This document shows, piece by piece, positions 11,901-23,655 of a DNA stretch of 64,000 bases; the stretch's first letter is position 1; every line of letters begins with the position of its first letter. Source of the DNA: Trichostrongylus colubriformis (lineage: Eukaryota > Nematoda > Chromadorea > Rhabditida > Trichostrongylidae); contig OZ022260.1 of assembly GCA_963978905.1 (NCBI GenBank), positions 42,181,551-42,245,550 on the forward strand, written 5' to 3'. The position numbers and the translations under genes were made by a program. The notes below the pieces were generated by a model. It was not told where the DNA came from. It made no database searches and worked only from the letters and a program-made list of their open reading frames with translations.

Positions 11901-12799
11901 TTAGGTTGATTCATAATAAATCGGACAAATGGTAGTGATGATTTCTAGAGATCATAACTCAGTAACGAATTAACGAAAATGGACGCGCGAGGTACCGTTG
12001 GAATGAGTATGAAAAGCTCTTCAAAGTACCGCAAAATAATCACTCCAAAGTAAATTCATTCCGCCACAATGCCGCACGATTTCAAGCGGTCCAGAGACCA
12101 CATCCGCAACGTCATACTATCTGTATCGCTATCTGGCCAGGAACCCGCGGATATCGGCAGACGTCTGATAGAAGTTCACAAGGAGCATGCCCCCGGCAGA
12201 AGTACACTGTAGTTGTAGCATTCGAAGTTTGCGTCAGGCGACTATTCCATCGAAGACGAAAACCGCGGTTGGTGGAGCGTACACGGCGTAGAGTACTGGG
12301 AGCTGCTCGATGAAGGTACCACAGTATCCGCCGACGTCTACGTTCGTCAATTACGAGAATTGAAGGCCAATGTCCAAAGTTCGCTACGGCGGCGGTCACA
12401 TGTCTACTTCCAGCACGACAACGTGTCTACTTCCACAGACCGCACTTCGCAAGATCGACCAAGGCCGAGCTGCTGTCGTACAGTTGGACCGTACTTCTAT
12501 ACCCACCGTACTCCCCAGACCTGGCCCCTTCAGATTTCCACCTTTTCTCCCACAGCCAACGCCACCTGGACGGCCAAGACTTCAAAACTCGCGACGAGGT
12601 CAAGGCGGCACTCGGCAACTTCTTCGAGCTCCAGCTTCCGGCCTTCTGGAGCAAGGGCATCCATGATCTGCCTATACCGTGGCAGAAGGTCATCGATAAA
12701 GATGGAGTATATTTCAAGTGAATCCCTGTTGTCGTAAAAAAGTTGTACGACAATGATTAAAATTGGTCAATTTGTCCGATTTATTATGAATCAACCTAA
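11901..12799 (+). mobile_element. Defective mariner element, second family
   Basis: A TA-flanked 899-bp element with ends TTAGGTTGATTCATAATAAA and its inverse. The broken transposase begins MPHDFKRSRDHIRNVILSVS, with helix-turn-helix-like character. It continues with VEYWELLDEGTTVSADVYVR and HVYFQHDN (catalytic Asp region). After frameshifts it reads YSPDLAPSDFHLFSH, FWSKGIHDLP and WQKVIDKDGVYFK before TGA at 12719-12721. Several frame breaks make it inactive. It sits directly upstream of the LisH gene. Confidence 0.9.
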
Positions 12800-12860
12800 T
12801 ACATTTAGCAATACCATTAAGAGCATGCATGGCTGATGCTGAATCCTTCTCTTTATGGTT

Positions 12861-12871
12861 TCATTTTTTAG
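12861..12871 (+). promoter_or_regulatory. Probable trans-splice acceptor for the LisH gene
   Basis: A pyrimidine-rich TCATTTTTTAG lies 6 nt upstream of the first in-frame ATG (12878). It suggests a spliced leader is added here and supports 12878 as the start. An upstream cis-spliced exon remains possible. Confidence 0.5.
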
Positions 12872-12877
12872 AGAACT

Positions 12878-15800
12878 ATGAACAGGCATGCAAAAGAGGA
12901 GGCAGCCATGCTCATAATTGAGAAACTTCGTGATACTGAAGCATACAAATTTATTCAGGTAAACATTACTGTTTATTCTTCTTCTTATGGGTTTGAGTAA
13001 TTCACGGAAAGCCTTTTATTGTTGGGGTGTAGAGAAAATACTAAAGGCGTCCTTGCCATTTTCACTCACTGTGTTTTGAATTCGGCTAGAATCAAGGGAA
13101 GAATCTAATATTAGTAAATTATGAGCAAATCAAACTTTCCTAGGGTTCAATTTCAAAAACAAAGAAATGGCCCAGTTTTTGTTTCGCATGTGTACCTAGA
13201 TGGTAATTAAACAGCTATTGATATTCTTTTACTATGCTGGTAAGTAAAAGAAGAGATCTCACAAAGCCTATCTTGTTGTCTGTCTTGTTCGAAAAAAACG
13301 AGAACAATAAACTGAAGGTGGGTTGGCCCACATTTGGCTATAATAAAGGGGATCGTTAAAATGTCTTGAAGGTCCTGGAAAGGGGTGAAATGCAATCCAT
13401 TTCGGAGCGCTTGATAGGGCGTAGCCTACGGAATTGGGTGAGAGTGTATCAAATCCTCTCACCCCGTCACACACTCTCACTCTCGCCACTTAGGCCACGC
13501 CCTATCTAGCGCTGTGAAATGGACTGTACAGGGGTTTGATTAAAGCGATTAAAATAAACCGCTCACATTTTATGCTTTCATAAAAATCAATAAGTCACTC
13601 TTTCTGAATTTCCCTGAATTCCAGAGCCTTGTTCGTGAATCCGTGGAACGCATTATTAATCCAAATGCCTATGTCCGGGTAACGAAGCTCACCGACCAAG
13701 GTTGGTGCGTTTTTCTTGCCATGATCCCACATTCAATTTGTAAATGTAAAGGATGCCGAAAAATTCACTTCGCACTGTTTTCATCCGTCAATTATGAGGC
13801 ACAAGGTAACGAAACATGAGCTGAATCTTTCCGTCGTCGGTGATTGTGGAGGAAATGAAATATGCTCATCTAAAAAAATGCAAACTCATTACAGCACTTA
13901 TTTCTCACTCGATGATCTACCATTATCTGACTCATTGCGGTTACCGGGCAGCTGCTGAAATGATGCAGGCAGAATGCTATGAAGTGGGTGATGCTCTTAC
14001 AGAAATTTTTCATTGTCTGCTCTTCTGACAGTTTTTTGTGATTTTTCAAAAAAAGCTCTTATTATGAATCTTTGAAGAAGTTCCTATCACATGGCTTTCT
14101 CATGGAGAACATAGAATCGTACGAAGATGAAGCTGTCATGAAAAGCCTGGAAAAGTACAAACTGAGAAGCGGAGCGGTGCTGAAAAGACCAGCAGTTACG
14201 AAACGTGAAGAAATGTCGCAACCAAGTATTGCGCTGAAGCCTGATGCAGAGTTTGAAGACACTAAAACGAAGTTACGTGAAAGAATTCAAAACATGGCGG
14301 ATGAGTCGGTGAAGAAGAGAGAGGAAATGATGGAGGTATAGTTACATTTTGGTTTAAAAAAAGTCCCCTGAAGTCCCACAGATAAGAGCGGTTTGATTTA
14401 TGGGTAAAAAAAATTCTTAAAAATTCCTAAAGTTCTTTAAAAAAATTTTAAATTAGCATTGTTTCAAATTTCTCTCCAGCAGCAGTCATTCCCAATGCAA
14501 CAGTGAAATTAGATTTCTCATAGCCGGTTTCGCAATTTCAACTTCGGGAGATCATAACTCGGCTCAGACTGCATCTTTTCTCACAGAATAAGCACCATTT
14601 GATTCGCTACACTTTTGGAAGTATTATGGATATTTGCATATCTTATTTTGAAGAAGGGCTGAGATTCATAGAGCGCGAAAATAAAAAAAGTCGACTTCAA
14701 ACCATCATTCTTTCCGAACACACTGCTGCTGAAGAAGCTGCCCAGATGTTTGGAAAAGTGGGGCATAGTTAGCGCTGGATCTGGTGAATATGATAGACGA
14801 GTAATGGCTTCAGCCTTCAACTGCTTCAATTACTGGAAGAGGATTTGTAGAAAATGCGCTTGCGCATAGCTGCCCTGAGGGGTCCCTCGGCACTCATTTC
14901 TTTGGGTTTTTCCAAATTAAGGCTACTTGTTGAGGTGGTTGGTCAAGTTTGTTTGTTGAGGGCCAATACTTGTGGATATCCCCTGCAAGTATGGGCGCTT
15001 ATCGCTTTCTGTCGCTTTAGTTAAAGCGATTTGTCAATTGAAAATTCGAGCAACTCTTTCTCATTTCTGCACTTCTGAAACCAGGGACAAAGTGTTCAGT
15101 ACAATGCTTCACCCCCTCCCCTTGCAGCACTCACATTTGTGGTCACCTTCGCTGGGACTCAGCTAAACAAAAACTCGTGAAGTGAAGTCATCTAAAAAGT
15201 GCCATTTTCGCAGTACTTTATAATTTTCCTAATAACTCGAAAAACTTGTAACATTTCGAGAAAAGCATATATCCAGAAAGAGCAACTTTTCCTCTATCTA
15301 AGGAGCACAACTTGTTATTTAATTCATGTAGACGCGCTTCGAAATTTGAGTTTATCTTGTGAACGCGCGAATGCGGCCGGGTTTCTGCCGTTTGCGGCTG
15401 CCACACCTCTTCGAGTACTGCGAATTCAAGACAAAGCTTCGCAGCGATTGGGTGTGTACTCTTATGTCAGGATTTCCAACCGTGGCATGTCACAAGCGAA
15501 GCAATGCGGACGAGCTGGGTCCCGAATCGAATACAAGTCAACTGCGTATCGCGCCCCTAGCATTACCGTGAAACCGTTCTAACAATAAGACCTAACTACC
15601 GAGATGCGCATAGCTCGCACACTGCATCGCCCGCAGCTCATCGTCGTGCGGAATCTTGTTATGGTGCACACCGATTCAATTGTCGCGCATGATGCAGCTC
15701 GAATGACGCTGTTACTCATCTCGAGGGTCTTGGTCCACAACCGAATAGGACTGCTAGAGTGTAGTTTGAAATATCACTTAACATGCTACATACTATCATG

Positions 15801-18800
15801 CAGATCAACGACATCAACCAATTAGGATCAAAACTATTTTCTTTATTATTTCAGAAAGAGGAAACAGTGAGTGAGGAGGATGTTGATGAGGAGGAGGAGC
15901 ATGAGTCTTCAAGTGAGAGGAAATCTTCGCAGTCATCAACAAGTTCAGCCGAGTCCGAGCCGTGCGTTTCGCGTTTTCGATTTTATTTAAGGCAGGAAGG
16001 CAGGGTTAGGGGCTGAGGCATTGTTCAGGTTCGCAAGTCGGACGATAAGGCGATCAAGCCGAATGATAATGATGCATATCTATCAAGTGATCAGGCGATT
16101 AACGGTTAGGCGATTAGGCGATCATTCACCTAATCAATACGCATCCTATTCTTTGCGCTTCACCATCGCCTGATCACCTAATCGCCTGATCGCTTGGTCG
16201 CCTACAAGTCTGATCGTCCAAAACGTCAGAGCGATCGCAAACTCTGAACGCTGCCTTTTTTGGTTCTATCATTCACTCCAAACTTCCACTCACTGGTGGA
16301 CGTTCACATGAAAGTTTACACGTCAAGCACCACGCCATAGCCGATCAGTATCGCAGTAATACATAACGATAAGTATCATTTAATGCCCTCCTTATTACTC
16401 TACATTTCCGTCATCGTTTGGCAAAGTCGACCCTAGGAGGAGGGCTACGTTAAGGAGGGCGGAGTCTGTCAAAAGCGATGCCTCTCCCAGATCTCATTGG
16501 CTCGCTTTTCTCTACAAAGTCCTTATATAGTGTAGTCCTGCGCCTTATATAGCCTTCCTAAAGCCTCGGTTTTCATTTGGATCACTCCAGGAATTGCATT
16601 GCCCACATTATTCCTACCACTGTCTTTAAATATTGAATGGTATATTAATAGCGGAATAAATAGCGAAACAAGTGTGTAACTGATTCAAATCTTGGTGAAG
16701 TGAAACTATTGCGCCGTCTTCACAAAGGTACCAGTCTTCTCCTATCCAGCCATCACTGATTAAAAGCTCTCGCGAATAATCCTTTGTATTTTTGATTGCT
16801 CCACGTGAGAGGTGACAAGAAGCGGTAAAAAATATTTGGAAGAATTCAGAAAATGTCAGAAATCTTCTGCGTTGTCAATCACTTAGCGATGTAGGCCCGC
16901 CCGGTTTTCTGACAGAAATCAATCAGTCACGAAAAGGGGTTTGGCTAAGTCACTAAGGGCGGCTATCATAATGCTCCCTAAAATTAATAAATTCGTAAAG
17001 TTTTGCAGAGATGTGGTTACATCAAATTGGACCAGACGTCTATGGGGTCCCAATGCTCATCAATTATCCACAGACACCATTATAGCCACACCATCACCTC
17101 CGTCGAGGTATTGAATCCACTATTGAAGAATTATTATCCTTTCAGGATCATTTTCTAATTTTTTATAATTTTGAGACCTTCACAATTACCACCGTTGGTC
17201 GATGCCCGTTCAAAGCCAAAGATCACTTCTATACGATCGATCGATTTCGACATACCAGGTTAGAGTATCCATTATTATAATACAACTTTGTGTGGTGGGA
17301 CAAGGTCTAGGATAAAGGATAAAATTTTTGGCGTTAATCAATCCCTTCCTGGGATGAGCTGCACATCCTACTTCCCTTCAGAATCGTGGTGGCCGGTGAA
17401 TGTGATGTGGCCTATACAATGAGTCGCGGTGACCAGCCGATGTACAAGTCAGTGCTTTTATCCTTCCAGACGAGTCTGCTGCCAATTTACCAACACCGGA
17501 CGGAAAGAAGGCTTGGTTGGCTTGGGCGGGTGTTGAAGCGGGATTTGGTCCCTGCACCATGAAAGTGGGGTGCGCGACCTGTCAGATTCACCTCCGCCCG
17601 TTGTGTTTTATCCTTTGTGTGGTAGGAAACCGCCAACCCGAAAAGATGGGAGTGCTTCTTCAGAAAGAAAAATCGAACAGGTGCTTGTAGAGCATGATCA
17701 GGACGCGGTATCACAACAAATTTGTCGCTCGCTGCGCGCGGTACATTTGAACGGCAATGGAGCGAATCGTACGTCGCACATCCCACGCAGCACGTCGCTA
17801 ATTTCATGGTACGTCGAATCATGATAACGCTACGGCACCTTCCCATCTCAACCTTCCCCCCCCCCCCCCAAAAGAAATATGCGTTTGTCGTTTATGTCAA
17901 CACACGAACTGAATCATCTGGGGGTAGTCTAAATTTTTAAGCTGACTAATTAGTTTGTCTCATTTCAATGATGCGCCATGCATTGCTACTTATAATAGTG
18001 GCGGCAGCGGCGTCAAATGTATTGCAACTTTACCTTGTTTATGATATAACAGTCGGCTTGGCCGGCTGACGCCGGCCAATCCGACTGGTCCGGACCGGCT
18101 TGGACGGCCCGGAGGTCGGCTACGACGGCCTTGAAGGGGGCGACTCTCGGCTCGCCGCTGACGCGGCGAGCCGATTTTCGCGGGTGTTGGAGCATATCAG
18201 CTGATTATCAAATTTTCAGGGCATAGCATCTTCCATGTACTCCCCCTTATTTCTTCGCCCATGCTCTCATCCCTCCTTAAGCGAAGTTTGTAGGCTATGC
18301 TGGAATGGAGTTATGAATTTTTATTTAAGCTCCGCCTATTCGAACTACGCTCCGCCCACCTCCTTTGCAGGCTTCACAGAATCGTGTCACCGACCTTATC
18401 CCAACTTCTATCTACGTCTGATCGCTCATGCTATACCTATTCCTCCATGAACCTGGTTTTTAGGCCATGATGGATCGGAGTTATGAATTTTTGTCCTATC
18501 CGCTTCGCCCGCTTATATTATGCTCCTCCCACCACACTTACAGAATTCATGGACTAGTACTGCCGACCTTATCCCAACTTCGCCCTATGTCTGGTCCCTC
18601 TATAAAGCTAGTTTTAGGCCATAGTGGAACGGAGTTATGAATTTTCGCCCTAAGCTCCGCCTACCTAAATTTCATAGAATTGTGCTGCCGACCTTATCCC
18701 AACTTCTCCCTACGTCTGGGTCATTTTGGAACTGAATAGACTGTTTTCAGCGATTATTAAATTTTCAATGCATGCCCCGCCCATTGTGGGCGAGGCGTGA

Positions 18801-19823
18801 CATCTTCCATGTGCTCTATCCTGACATCCTTTATTGCTTCTCCCATTTTTTCATCCCCCCTTGAACGAAGTTTTTAGGTCATGCTGGAACGGAGTTATGA
18901 TTTTGTTTTCAGCTCCGCCTATTTGAATTACGCTCCGCCCATCGCCCTTATAGGCTTCATAAAACCGTGTTACCCACTTTATCTGAACTTCTCCCCATGT
19001 CTGGGTCATTTTGGAACTGAATTAGATTGTTTTCAGCTGATTATCAAATTTTCACGGCATGCCCCGCCCATTGCGGGCGGGGCGTGACATCTTCCGTGTG
19101 CTCCCCTTATTTCTTCGCCCATGTTCTTATCCCTCCTTAAATGAAGTTTTTATGTTATGCAAGAACGGAGTTTTGAATTTTTGTCCTAAACTCCGCCTTC
19201 TTATATTGCGCTCCTCGCCCCTGCAGGCTTTACAGAAGCGTTCCACCGAAAAAAATCCAGGGTCCCAGCTTTGCTGCCACGCGAGATATGAATTTCCTCC
19301 CATTCGCCTTTCAAGGCTCATTATCAGCTGTTGTCAGTTGCTATCACTTCCGTTCCCTCACCGTTGATGTCCTCTTACTACCTCCTATATCACTTTAAAA
19401 AACCAGGGTCCCAGCTTTGCTGCGACGCGAGATATGAATTTCCCCCCATTCGCCTTTCAAGGCTCATTATCAGCCCTTATCAGTTGCTATCACTTCCGTT
19501 CCCTCACCGTTGATGTCCCCTTACTACCTCCTATATCACTTTAAAAATCCAGGGTCCCAGCTTTGCTGTGACGCGAGATATGAATTTCCCCCCATTCCCC
19601 TTCCGACACTCCTTATCAGCCCTTATCAGTTGCTATCACTTCCGATTCCTCACCATTGATGTCCCCTTACTACCTCCTATATCACTTCAAAAATTCAGGG
19701 TCTCAGCCCTTATCAGTTGCTATCACTTCCGATTCCTCACCATTGATGCCCCCTTACTACCCCCTGTATCACTTCAAAAATTCAGGGTCCCAGCTCTACT
19801 GCGACGCGAGATATGAATTTCGT

Positions 19824-19858
<35 letters not shown>

Positions 19859-22292
19859 TAAGCCGATTATATATAGTAGTGATTATTTAACATATGTGCA
19901 AGCGGCAATGTCTTTACAGAGCTCGAAAAAAGCCCATCAAGCCAGTCGATCGAAACGCCTCGTGCGTCGCCGAGTCCTGCAGCGAAACAAGACGCCACTT
20001 CAGCAAGGCCACCTGGTGAAACATCCAAACTCACTGCTGAAGAAGGTATGTCAACCAAGAGCTGAATTTGTCATAGCGAACCATTCAAAAAAGAGCGAGT
20101 AGTGCATATGCGAGAAGTGTCTTTTGCCATTGTTAATATGGCTTCCTCTAGTTGGCCTCTACTGCGAGACGGGTGTGTACCCTTATGTCAGCATTTCGCA
20201 CCGCGGCATGTCGCAAACGAAGCACTGTGGACGAGCCAAAGGCGCCATGTTGTTGGGTCCTGAAGCGATTACAATTCAGCTGCGTATCGCGCCCATAGAC
20301 TTACCGTGTAATCGTTCGAAGACCCAACTACCGCGACGCGCATGACTCGCACAGACTGCGTTGCACGTCGCTCGTCGTCGTGCGAAATCCTGACATAAGG
20401 GTACATACCCCTGCGAGACAGTGGTGCTTCTCTCTCATCTGGCTGACTTGGTGGCAGGAGATCTGCTTCGTAATATAAACACACCAGAATGAGCATATGT
20501 TGGTGCCTCATGACTTCCAGTAATCTCATATCCGCCCACATGTAAACACATTCAAACGGTCAGCATATCAGAATGGAAATCCAGTGTATGGTTGATTGCA
20601 AAAAGAGTAGCGCACCTAAACACTTCAAAGACAGCAGAAACGATCCTTGGAGGGTTCTAGAAAGTGGATATGGTTACTATACAGGGTGGGGCAAAATTAC
20701 GGAAACTAGGCACGGCCGCGGGAACTTTGACCCCGGGGGCGCTTTTCGCCTTTGAAAAACTCTTGCTAATTTTTATTCGATTCAGCGCAATCTTCTCTAC
20801 TAACTAGCACAAAAAATTTCGTATTTGATCTAAAATTACAAGGCCATCCCCTCACCGGACTTCCATCATCGACCTGCACCTTCAAGGATTCCGAGCGGTT
20901 GACATCTCCCGCCGTCCAAGGTACCAAGAAGTCTTGTGTCGAAAACAATCGCAATGTTTACAGAATTGGGAAACCTTTCCGACCAACCAGGACGTGGGAG
21001 ACCTACTTCTATCACGACCAAGGCGAAAATCAAGAAGATGCGCGATCATCTGCGTGGTCTTCGTTCACCGCTGGTTTTCGTCCACAAGGAGTTAAGGTCA
21101 ACGGGAAAAACTATTTGGACATTTTGAAGAACGAAGTCCTACTGTGGGCCCAGAGGCACTTTGGATATAAGAAATGGTGCTATCAGCAAGACGGTGCCCC
21201 TGCCCACGCCAAGATTGTCCAGGAATGGTGCAAAGAGAATTTCCCAGATTATATCGCCTTTGATGAACGGCATCCCAGTTCACCGGACCTCAACCCACTC
21301 GATTTTTCTGTATGGAGCGTCCTCGAGTCTAAAGCATGCTCAAACCCCATCGCGACCTCAATTCTCTGGAGGCAGCACTGGAGAAAGCATGGGATGAGTT
21401 GGACGAAGACCACCTCCACGCCACGGCCGAAGCGTTTCCGGAGCGTCTTCGAGCCTGTGTCGAAGTAAATGGGCTTGCTTTGAATAAAAACAAGTGGGTT
21501 TTGTTCAATTTTTTCTGGGGAATAAATCGATAATGGTTACTTTTTTGTTCAAGCTGAAATAAAGTTTTTGGGTGGCACCAATTTAGTTTCCGTAATTTTG
21601 CCCCACCCTGTATATAAAGGAACGCCACAATCAGATATACTCCTAATCCCTGCCCGCGTTCATACTTTGCGGAGCCGGCTGGGGGGCGTGGCAGGTGTCT
21701 CTGCTTCTCCGCCTATGCCACCCTGTCTCATTGTCTGCGTCACCTCTGCACCTTCCCAATAATACTCCACTTCGCTGCCTGTGAACGAAGCCAAGCCCTC
21801 CCGGAGCTGGAAAGGCGGCCTTACCAGGCTCTACGCTGGCTGACGGACGCCCATAATACTGGCTCCTCCTGCAAGTGAGCGTGCCAGCGTGCTGCGTGAC
21901 ACTATAGATCGGCTCGCATCATAGATTCACGTAGCTCCGATCGACACGTGAACGAAATGCGCCAGGAAACACATCCGCCACAGAACTCAACGAGATTATA
22001 TGCCCCACCTCTCGAGTTTTTGGCCATTTCAGTTTCTTCAGTATCGTATTGCTTATCATGTCTACCTCTCTACTTTTCTTTGCGTGACCACGGTCTATAC
22101 TTATCTGTTTGAGGCTCATTTTCGTAAGCTACCCAGTAACTAGACACTTTGAACAACGCCATGCCTCGTTTCAAGGGTTTCTATGTTATAAAACAATTGT
22201 TTTGTTCAGCAGAGGAACTCAGCGACATCGAATCGATCACTGGTATTGATCAGCTCCTAGAATCGGACCGCTCGGGCAGCATATCGTTCTAG
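12878..22292 (+). CDS. LisH-motif protein, FOP/OFD1-like N-terminus (278 residues)
   Basis: Exons: 12878-12958, 13625-13700, 13895-13983, 14078-14335, 15855-15961, 19903-20045 and 22210-22292. Phases agree at every junction and give 278 residues and a TAG stop. Residues 1-52 form predicted helices (EEAAMLIIEKLRDTEAYKFI, SLVRESVERII). Residues 54-82 hold a LisH motif, HSMIYHYLTHCGYRAAAEMM, a dimerisation module of centrosomal and cytoskeletal proteins. Helix, helix, then LisH resembles the start of FOP/OFD1 proteins, so a centriole or cilium role is an inference. Residues 83-168 are charged and probably helical, 169-203 are acidic and Ser-rich, and the tail is disordered with SP sites. The acceptors at 14078 and 19903 are weak. 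Introns 1, 4, 5 and 6 hold repeats, including the element at 20682. An AATAAA lies near 22396. Confidence 0.75.
13393..13526. mobile_element. TA-type MITE, CAGTCCATTTC family, copy 1
   Basis: Ends read CAATCCATTTCGGAGCGCTT and, inverted, CAGTCCATTTCACAGCGC. The inside carries the family's GGGCGT-GCCTACGG arm and ACTCTCACTCTCGCC. The right side is flanked by TA; the left flank is mutated. It lies in intron 1 of the LisH gene. Other copies are at 49279, 51046 and 59137. Confidence 0.75.
14336..15440. other. Intron 4 of the LisH gene, left part; nothing recognised
   Basis: This A/T-rich intronic sequence contains short frames with no motif. Confidence 0.35.
15450..15672. mobile_element. Mutator-type MITE, 240-bp family, copy 2 (shortened)
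   Basis: It begins GGGTGTGTACTCTTATGTCA and ends near GGTGCACACC, with internal sequence matching copies at 3908 and 20171 (GCGAAGCAATGCGGACGAGC). It lacks about 12 bases around the CATGTTGTTGGG segment and has a ragged right end, so no clean target duplication can be read. It lies in intron 4 of the LisH gene. Confidence 0.75.
16020..17290. other. Intron 5 of the LisH gene, left part
   Basis: At 16035-16220 a short motif resembling GGCGATTAGGCGATCA recurs on both strands, giving a weak inverted-repeat region. Near 16603-16626 ATTCCTACCACTGTCTTTAA looks like a lone right end of the TTAA-type MITE family. No coding sequence was seen. Confidence 0.4.
17300..17598 (-). repeat. tRNA-derived SINE, copy 1
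   Basis: Read on the minus strand, the head contains a diverged A-box region and GGGACCAAATCCCGCTTCAA (B-box-like), followed by an unrelated body ending in TTTATCC-type sequence. It is about 75-80% similar by eye to the copy at 31950-32245. No gene is implied by the ORFs it contains. Confidence 0.6.
17830..18200. repeat. Homopolymer C run and GC-rich palindromic segment
   Basis: A run of about 13 C lies near 17860. At 18050-18185 the base composition jumps to very GC-rich, with CCGGCTGACGCCGG-type and GGCTCGCCGCTGACGCGGCG hairpins. It is unlike its AT-rich surroundings and probably a dispersed foldback repeat. Confidence 0.5.
18225..19250. repeat. Degenerate tandem repeat, CTCCGCCCA-type units
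   Basis: Four to five diverged units of roughly 230-330 bp share GGAGTTATGAATTTT, AGCTCCGCC, CTTATCCCAACTTC, GTCTGGGTCATTTTGGAACT and CATGCCCCGCCCATTG. The ORFs across it are frame artefacts of the repeat. Confidence 0.7.
19250..19878. repeat. Tandem repeat ending in a CAGA microsatellite
   Basis: Four to five units of about 145-155 bp contain CAGGGTCCCAGCTTTGCTGC, GACGCGAGATATGAATTTC and TTATCAGTTGCTATCACTTC. The array ends GTGACAGACAGACAGACAGA and then ACTAAGCCGATTATATATAG. The same terminal module closes the repeats at 27000-27120 and 38290-38405, so these are one family. It lies in intron 5 of the LisH gene, immediately before exon 6. Confidence 0.75.
20171..20410. mobile_element. Mutator-type MITE, 240-bp family, copy 3
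   Basis: Exactly 240 bp, from GGGTGTGTACCCTTATGTCA to GACATAAGGGTACATACCC, flanked by a perfect 9-bp duplication CTGCGAGAC (20162-20170 and 20411-20419). It lies in intron 6 of the LisH gene. Confidence 0.9.
20682..21610 (+). mobile_element. Tc1/mariner-superfamily element with CAGGGTGGGGCAAAATTACG ends
   Basis: A 929-bp TA-flanked element with terminal inverted repeats CAGGGTGGGGCAAAATTACG. It contains pieces of transposase: a Tc1-like helix-turn-helix stretch (MSKTIAMFTELGNLSDQPGR, then GRGRP), and after a frame change the C-terminal half with NEVLLWAQRHFGYKKWCYQQ, QQDGAPAH and PDLNPLDFSVW. The two visible catalytic Asp are separated by 36 residues, closer to the maT-type (DD37D) group than to classical mariner (34). 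The central catalytic part is deleted, so it is defective. It lies in intron 6 of the LisH gene. Confidence 0.9.
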
Positions 22293-22384
22293 TACACCGC
22301 TCCCCACCATCGGCATCATTGTATTTATCTTACTGTATATTTTCTTTCTTATATTAGGGTCTTTATATCAATCTGAATTCCATA

Positions 22385-22405
22385 ATGTAAGGAAAAATAA
22401 AGAGT
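22385..22405 (+). terminator. Poly(A) signal region for the LisH gene
   Basis: GGAAAAATAAAGAGTGC contains AATAAA about 100 nt past the TAG stop, followed by a second AATAAA near 22417. Confidence 0.45.
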
Positions 22406-22569
22406 GCTATGAAATGAATAAACCTATGAAAAAGAGCTTAGCACGATCTTTAGGACAACGGTAGGGGCAATTTCGTTGTTAAGAAATCTCTAAAAGGAAT
22501 ATTCACATGGAAATTAGGGGTCTAGGAAGCCTGTTTGTAGTGAAATCCCCGACAAAAAGCGCGCCTCCG

Positions 22570-22625
22570 TGCTACAGGGACGGCGTAGTGGTTAACAGCT
22601 GTCGCCTTCGGATGGCAGGCCCCGC
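22570..22625 (+). repeat. tRNA-like SINE head (truncated)
   Basis: GGACGGCGTAGTGGTTAACA followed by GCTGTCGCCTTCGGATGGCA resembles the 5' half of a tRNA with a good A box. The B-box half is missing, so it is a truncated SINE or tRNA pseudogene rather than a functional tRNA. Confidence 0.5.
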
Positions 22626-22885
22626 CTTCTATGGCCGACTTTTCCGAACAATGACTGAAGTGCAGAGTAATTACTGTGATACTTATCGTATCGTATTAAT
22701 GCCGTATCAGTCGAGTTGACATGGTGCACGTGTAACAGCTGCGTGTCTTAGCTGCCCTCGCTGTCTGCATCACTGGTGCAGAAGGCGGTAGGCACGTCCC
22801 AATCGTGGGAGGGAGTTGTCAGACTCGGGACTGCTTCATTCCGCTTCTTGTTCCGCTATTGCACTACTTGGCATCTCTCCTTTAA

Positions 22886-23199
22886 AGGCACTTTCTGCGT
22901 TAGGAGAGCTACCATAATCGGGGTCAATAATGAACCCAGAGCCGCTAATTTACTCAGTAGCAGTGAAAAAACTAGCAAAAAGACCAAGAACCTCAGAATT
23001 GGGAACCGCATCCCTCACCACTGGTCACCAATTTGGTGGGGTCACCAACTGGTGGGCGGGGTCCCAATTGCATACCGCGGGCTTTGCGCTGCCAGGAGGG
23101 CTCGTGGCGCCGCTCTGAGGGTACAGCCGCGATAGTAACCCGGGGGTCTATCGGCTGCGGCAGTGTAAATAGCAGGTAAGTTTACCGCAGAAAGTGCCT
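22886..23199. mobile_element. TTAA-flanked MITE, piggyBac-like
   Basis: A 314-bp element bounded by AGGCACTTTCTGCG and CGCAGAAAGTGCCT and flanked on both sides by TTAA (22882-22885, 23200-23203). TTAA target sites are the mark of piggyBac. No coding capacity. Confidence 0.75.
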
Positions 23200-23239
23200 T
23201 TAATATTCTCCAGCATGCCAAGAAACCTCTGTTGGTGAG

Positions 23240-23655
23240 TTCAAAAGCACCGCAGGGGTAAGGGAAAGCTGAGAAATGTGAATACATATCCTCTGGAATC
23301 ACACCTATTTCAGATGAGGTGATGTGTGACGAAACAAGCATTGAAAAAGCGCGACTTGTGGTCTTACCACGGCTCCGTAGCACGCTTATCGTAGTGCGAT
23401 CCTGTAGGTGGGCGAGTTGTTGGCGAAGGTGGGACGACGTTCCCGGTCGGCTATTTAGCCTCTCCTCCCGTCTGCAGTCTACCGCGGCTAGTGACGCAAA
23501 GAGTGTGAGAGAAGGGGGTTTTCGGGTGTTTGTTTCTCCGGTTCTTCGCCGTTTCGTCTCGTTTTTTCTTTACTGTTACATTGCTGAGCAACCTTACTCC
23601 ATATTCCACAGTTTGCCAAATTTACCACTTACGGTGACTCTTCCTCAGACCTTAT
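23240..23655. mobile_element. Degenerate copy of the 402-bp TTAA MITE
   Basis: Similar along its length to 24080-24481, sharing GGGTAAGGGAA...CTGAGA, GAGAGAAGGGGG-TTTTCGGGT, TTTCTCTACTGTTA-type and CAGTTTGCCAAATTTACC segments. The terminal TTAA sites are mutated. The two copies lie 430 bp apart in the same orientation. Confidence 0.6.

Noticed and set aside
18225..20102. Several + strand ORFs of 60-148 residues
   Set aside because: They follow the tandem repeats and shift frame with each unit; only the stretch 19903-20045 is supported as an exon.
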